Below the pieces are notes generated by a model, which was given only the letters and a program-made list of their open reading frames with translations, was not told the DNA's origin and did not search any database. A DNA stretch of 7,567 nucleotides. Source: Gammaproteobacteria bacterium. GTDB taxonomy: Bacteria > Pseudomonadota > Gammaproteobacteria > DSM-26407. The stretch lies in the NCBI GenBank assembly GCA_028694565.1, contig JAQVKR010000120.1, forward strand, positions 1 through 7,567, written 5' to 3'. Shown here one piece after another: positions 4,837 to 7,567 of the stretch (positions are counted from its first letter, which is position 1; every line of letters starts with the position of its first letter). The translations under genes were made by a program, and so were the position numbers.

Positions 4837-6327
4837 ATGCAACTCCCGTTCAACGTGGAGCACGGCGCGGCCCAATCGCTCCAGGACCAGATATTCCACC
4901 GGGTGCGGCGGCTCATCCTGGATGGACAGCTCAAGCCCGGGACCTCCATGCCGGCCACGCGCGAACTGTCCCGGCAGCTCGAGGTCTCGCGCAACACCGT
5001 GCTGCTCGCCTACGATCGGCTCATCGCGGAAGGCTACCTGGAGACCGAGCCGGCGGTGGGCACCTTCGTATCCGCCCACCTGCCGGAAGATTCACTCATG
5101 CTGCGGGAGCATCCGGCGCGGCTGCTCGATCGGCACGCCCGGGCCCTGCGCCACCGGACCATCCTGTTCCACGGCCAGCCGCACGGCGTATACACGCCAC
5201 CTGGACAGCGCGCGTCCATCGACTTCAAGGTGGGACGCCCCGATCCGAACTCATTTCCGGCCAGGCTCTGGCAGCGCCTGCTGATGAAGAAGCTGGAGGA
5301 AGCCGGGAAGAATCTCACCGAGTACAGCGATCCCGCGGGGCTGGGGGAGCTGCGCAAGGCCATCGCCGAGCATCTCGGACCCGCCCGCGGAATTGCCACC
5401 ACCCCCGAGCAGGTCCTGGTGGTCGCCGGTTGCCAGGAGGCCCTGGACATCGTCGCGCGGTTGTTCGTGACCAAAGGCACCCAGGTGGTCACGGAATGCC
5501 CCTGCTACCAGGGCGCGGCCTTCCTGTTCGAGAGCTACGGCGCGGGCCTCCATCCGATACCGGTGGACGACCAGGGCATCCAGGTCGACCGCCTGCCCGA
5601 GGGCCCGGCCACCCTCGCCTACCTCACCCCCTCGCACCAGTACCCGATGGGCGCCACGCTGTCCCTGGAGCGCCGCCTGCGACTGCTGGAGTGGGCGGCC
5701 GGAACCGGCGCCTACCTCATCGAGGACGATTACGACAGCGACTTCCGCCATCACGGGTCACCGCTCACCGCGCTGAAGGGCCTGGATCGCTACGATTCGG
5801 TCATCTACCTGGGGACATTCTCCAAGTCCATCGGAGCGAGCCTGCGGCTGGGCTACATGGTTCTCCCCAGACCGCTGGTGAAGCCCGCCACCGACGTCAA
5901 GACGCTGCTCAACAACGGCCAACCCTGGCTTGAACAGGCCGTGGTGGCGGAGTTCATGAGCGGCGGCGGATTCGGCAACCACCTGCGGCGGATACGCCGC
6001 GTCTACCTGTTGCGCCGGGATTGCCTGGTAAGCGCCTTGAGGCGGCATTTCGGCGAGGTGCGGATTTCCGGCCTGGAGGGAGGCATGCACATCGTCTGGC
6101 ACCTCCCCGACGGCTTTCCCCCCGCCGCGGAAGTGGAGCGCCGGGTGCGGGATGCGGGCGTGGCCGTCTACACCCTCCACGGCGGCGCGGCCTACTGCCA
6201 GCCAGGGGAGGAAGCGGCCCGGCGCGCCATCATGCTGGGGTATTCCTCTCTCACGGAGCGTGAGATCAAGGAGGGCGTGGCCCGGATTGCCGCGGTGCTG
6301 GGAAATGAAGCGCGGGGCGGCGCCTGA
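4837..6327 (+). CDS. MocR/GabR-type PLP-dependent transcriptional regulator
   Basis: The 496-residue product has the two-domain layout of the MocR subfamily of GntR regulators. A winged helix-turn-helix lies at about 10-80, with PATRELSRQLEVSRNTVLLAY at 39-59 and the wing EPAVGTFVS at 71-79. After a linker (about 80-125) comes a fold-type I aminotransferase-like domain (about 126-490). Landmarks are EYSDPAGLGELRKAI (162-176), VAGCQEALDI (196-205), TPSHQYPMG (264-272), IEDDYDSDF (295-303, supplying the Asp that faces the pyridine ring) and GTFSKSIGASLRLGY (326-340), where Lys330 should bind PLP. All key cofactor residues are present, so it should bind PLP. Family members sense amino acids, amines or PLP itself. 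ATG 4837 is preferred over ATGs at 4720 and 4795 because it begins just before the DNA-binding domain, has a G-run 9 nt upstream and lies downstream of both promoter candidates. It is divergent from haoAB and may control it; the specific effector is not predictable. Confidence 0.95.
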   Translation: MQLPFNVEHGAAQSLQDQIFHRVRRLILDGQLKPGTSMPATRELSRQLEVSRNTVLLAYDRLIAEGYLETEPAVGTFVSAHLPEDSLMLREHPARLLDRHARALRHRTILFHGQPHGVYTPPGQRASIDFKVGRPDPNSFPARLWQRLLMKKLEEAGKNLTEYSDPAGLGELRKAIAEHLGPARGIATTPEQVLVVAGCQEALDIVARLFVTKGTQVVTECPCYQGAAFLFESYGAGLHPIPVDDQGIQVDRLPEGPATLAYLTPSHQYPMGATLSLERRLRLLEWAAGTGAYLIEDDYDSDFRHHGSPLTALKGLDRYDSVIYLGTFSKSIGASLRLGYMVLPRPLVKPATDVKTLLNNGQPWLEQAVVAEFMSGGGFGNHLRRIRRVYLLRRDCLVSALRRHFGEVRISGLEGGMHIVWHLPDGFPPAAEVERRVRDAGVAVYTLHGGAAYCQPGEEAARRAIMLGYSSLTEREIKEGVARIAAVLGNEARGGA

Positions 6328-6352
6328 GCGGCCGCCAGTGCCCCGGGCGCCA

Positions 6353-6892
6353 TCAGACCAGGCGCGCGTTGATCACCTCGACCGTCCCGACGCCGGTCCC
6401 CAGCATGCGCAAGGCCTGGCGCACGGCGAGGCGGTCCATGCCACCGGCTTCGGGATCGCGATGAATCATGCTGAGCCGCAGTTCGACGCGCAGGGTGTCG
6501 GGGGTGTAGTGGCGGGCAAGGTCGACCAGCGCGTTGGGCCGGCCGGGGCGGACGGCGGGCATGCTGAAGGCCTGGGGAGTGACGCTCTCCATGGCCACGG
6601 TGGAAAAGACCCCACGCAGGCGGCGGGTGATTTCGCTGCGGGCATACTGCCCGGAAAACCAGGCGATGTCGTCGGCGGCCTGGATCAGCTCCGGGTCGAT
6701 GCCGCCCTGGCGGCGGAAGAAGTCGAGTGCCGGGTAGTAGCCCAGGCGGTTGGCGCGGGCGTACGCGTCCACCTGCCGGGCCAGCTCGCCCCCGACCACT
6801 TCGGGCGACGCGGCCAGATGCTGGGCGTAGACCGCCGCGGGCACCGTCAGCTGCAGGATGAGGGCGACCCGGGCGATGTGAATCTGCGTCAC
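6353..6892 (-). CDS. Unrecognised protein, possibly exported
   Basis: This 179-residue product has ordinary protein composition, but I do not recognise its family. It starts at GTG 6892, since a TAG lies two codons upstream and no other start codon fits near the N-terminus; the ribosome site is weak (TAGG four bases before). Residues 7-22 are hydrophobic and are followed by VYAQ, so a poor signal peptide with cleavage after Ala23 is possible, although the N-terminus has little positive charge. The body is helical and charged, with YYPALDFFRRQGGIDPELI (52-70), ADDIAWFSGQYARSEITRRL (73-92) and a C-terminal strand-like VGTVEVINARLV (168-179). There is no cysteine, no obvious catalytic motif and no clear membrane span beyond the N-terminus. 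Its end converges on the MocR-type gene with only 25 bp between stop codons, so functional linkage to it is not implied. It may share a transcript with the gene to its right. Confidence 0.72.
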   Translation of the reverse strand: MTQIHIARVALILQLTVPAAVYAQHLAASPEVVGGELARQVDAYARANRLGYYPALDFFRRQGGIDPELIQAADDIAWFSGQYARSEITRRLRGVFSTVAMESVTPQAFSMPAVRPGRPNALVDLARHYTPDTLRVELRLSMIHRDPEAGGMDRLAVRQALRMLGTGVGTVEVINARLV

Positions 6893-7059
6893 GGCCTAGG
6901 AGCCTGTCGGACCGGCGGCTGAACCACCGCGCCGGCGGGACGGCGGCCCGCATGGGGTCGACCCTTCGTTACACAAGCCCACCGCGCACCTCGAAACCGG
7001 TCCCACCTGTCCCCGCCCTCCCGCTCGGCTCACCGCAATCGCCCAAGTCCGCCAGGCAC
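6893..7059. other. 167-bp intergenic spacer with REP-like fragment
   Basis: No gene is supported here. At 6897-6913 the sequence TAGGAGCCTGTCGGACC has the GTAG/TAGGAG-like head seen in the repeats at the left end of the window, but no complete hairpin arm was identified. The rest is C-rich and lacks a clear promoter for the gene ending at 6353. Confidence 0.4.
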
Positions 7060-7567
7060 CTAAGCGCGTCCGCGCAGCACCCGGATGCAGTCCAGGACGG
7101 GACCGGTCACCGGTTCCAGCTTGCGCCGCATGAGTGAGCCGATGGCGTCGGTGCCGGCGAAGACGGAGCGCAGCACCGGCTCGCCCAGGCGCGCCAGCAC
7201 CAGCAGCGCCTCCAGCTCCGCCTCCAGGCCCGGCAGGGCGGCGCGGAATTCGGCCAGGCCCGCGGGCCAGCCCTCCGGCCCCGGGTCCGCACGGCCGCCG
7301 GCCAGGGCGGCGGCGGTCTGCGCCAGGGCATCCATGTCCCCGCCCGCTGGCCGCGCCGGCGCGATGGATTCGAGGTAGCCCGCGATGGCCTTGAACAGCC
7401 CCAGCACCACCTCCTGGTTGGGCGGCTTGCGGATCACCGTCTCGGCCGTGTCGAGAAAGGTCTGGCCGGGGCCGCTGAAAACCCGTTGCAGGGCGGCGGC
7501 ATAGGGATTCCCCACCGCGGCCAGCGACTCCAGGGCGGCAGCCTCGCCCCCCGGGTCCCGCGGCGGC
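7060..7567 (-). CDS. Unrecognised helical protein, N-terminus beyond the window
   Basis: The frame is open from the right edge to the TAG at 7060-7062, giving at least 168 visible codons plus one base. A GTG at 7515 is the first start-like codon in the visible part. However, the frame continues upstream with normal-looking residues (EAAALESLAAVGNPYAAAL), so the true start is probably outside the window and the gene is partial. The visible part is alanine- and leucine-rich and mostly helical, with QRVFSGPGQTFLDTAETVIR and NQEVVLGLFKAIAGYLESI, a Gly/Pro-rich linker, a second leucine-rich helix region (FRAALPGLEAELEALLVLARL) and a C-terminus ending VLDCIRVLRGRA. I see no catalytic motif or membrane segment. 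The family is not recognised. It lies upstream of, and in the same direction as, the gene at 6353-6892. Confidence 0.72.
   Translation of the reverse strand, partial: PPRDPGGEAAALESLAAVGNPYAAALQRVFSGPGQTFLDTAETVIRKPPNQEVVLGLFKAIAGYLESIAPARPAGGDMDALAQTAAALAGGRADPGPEGWPAGLAEFRAALPGLEAELEALLVLARLGEPVLRSVFAGTDAIGSLMRRKLEPVTGPVLDCIRVLRGRA

Noticed and set aside
4593..5933. Plus-strand frame of 446 codons overlapping the regulator
   Set aside because: Out of frame with the MocR-type gene, which has all the expected domains; the product here is Arg/Pro/Gly-rich noise.
6316..6336. Intrinsic terminator between the convergent genes (GGCGGC/GCCGCC)
   Set aside because: Only a 6-bp stem with a 9-nt loop and no T-run on either side.
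6152..6922. Plus-strand frame of 256 codons
   Set aside because: Starts inside the regulator gene and runs antisense to the gene at 6353-6892; no recognisable features.

Overview
The window is a GC-rich chromosomal segment that looks gammaproteobacterial. It carries palindromic repeats of the REP/BIME kind and an intact haoA-haoB pair, the genes for octaheme hydroxylamine dehydrogenase and its companion protein. No cytochrome c554/cM552 genes (cycA, cycB) follow haoB, although they normally do in ammonia oxidisers. A methanotroph or other bacterium that detoxifies or respires hydroxylamine therefore fits better than a dedicated nitrifier. The taxonomic placement is inference.

Layout, left to right. 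Positions 1-334 hold four head-to-head palindromic repeat pairs with a period of 86-88 bp. Next, on the minus strand, come a small exported DUF302 protein (351-824) and a DUF99/endonuclease V-like protein (891-1451). A 365-bp non-coding stretch (1452-1816) holds two copies of a roughly 85-bp composite repeat, a triple 9-nt tandem repeat and a G-quadruplex-like G-rich tract. haoB (1817-2836) and haoA (2836-4554) follow on the minus strand; they overlap by one base and clearly form one operon. A 282-bp divergent control region (4555-4836) contains several palindromes and the promoter candidates. On the plus strand comes a MocR/GabR-type regulator, a winged-helix domain fused to an aminotransferase-like domain (4837-6327). 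Two unrecognised minus-strand genes close the window: one converges on the regulator (6353-6892) and one runs off the right edge (7060 onward).

How the genes may work together: HaoA would oxidise hydroxylamine in the periplasm. A predicted C-terminal membrane helix would hold it at the inner membrane, and HaoB, also predicted to be membrane-anchored, is its usual partner. The PLP-dependent regulator is transcribed divergently from the shared 282-bp region, so it is the obvious candidate to control haoAB. That pairing is the most interesting hypothesis here. DUF99 and DUF302 lie downstream in the same direction, but the repeat-filled gap separates them from haoB and they probably form their own unit.
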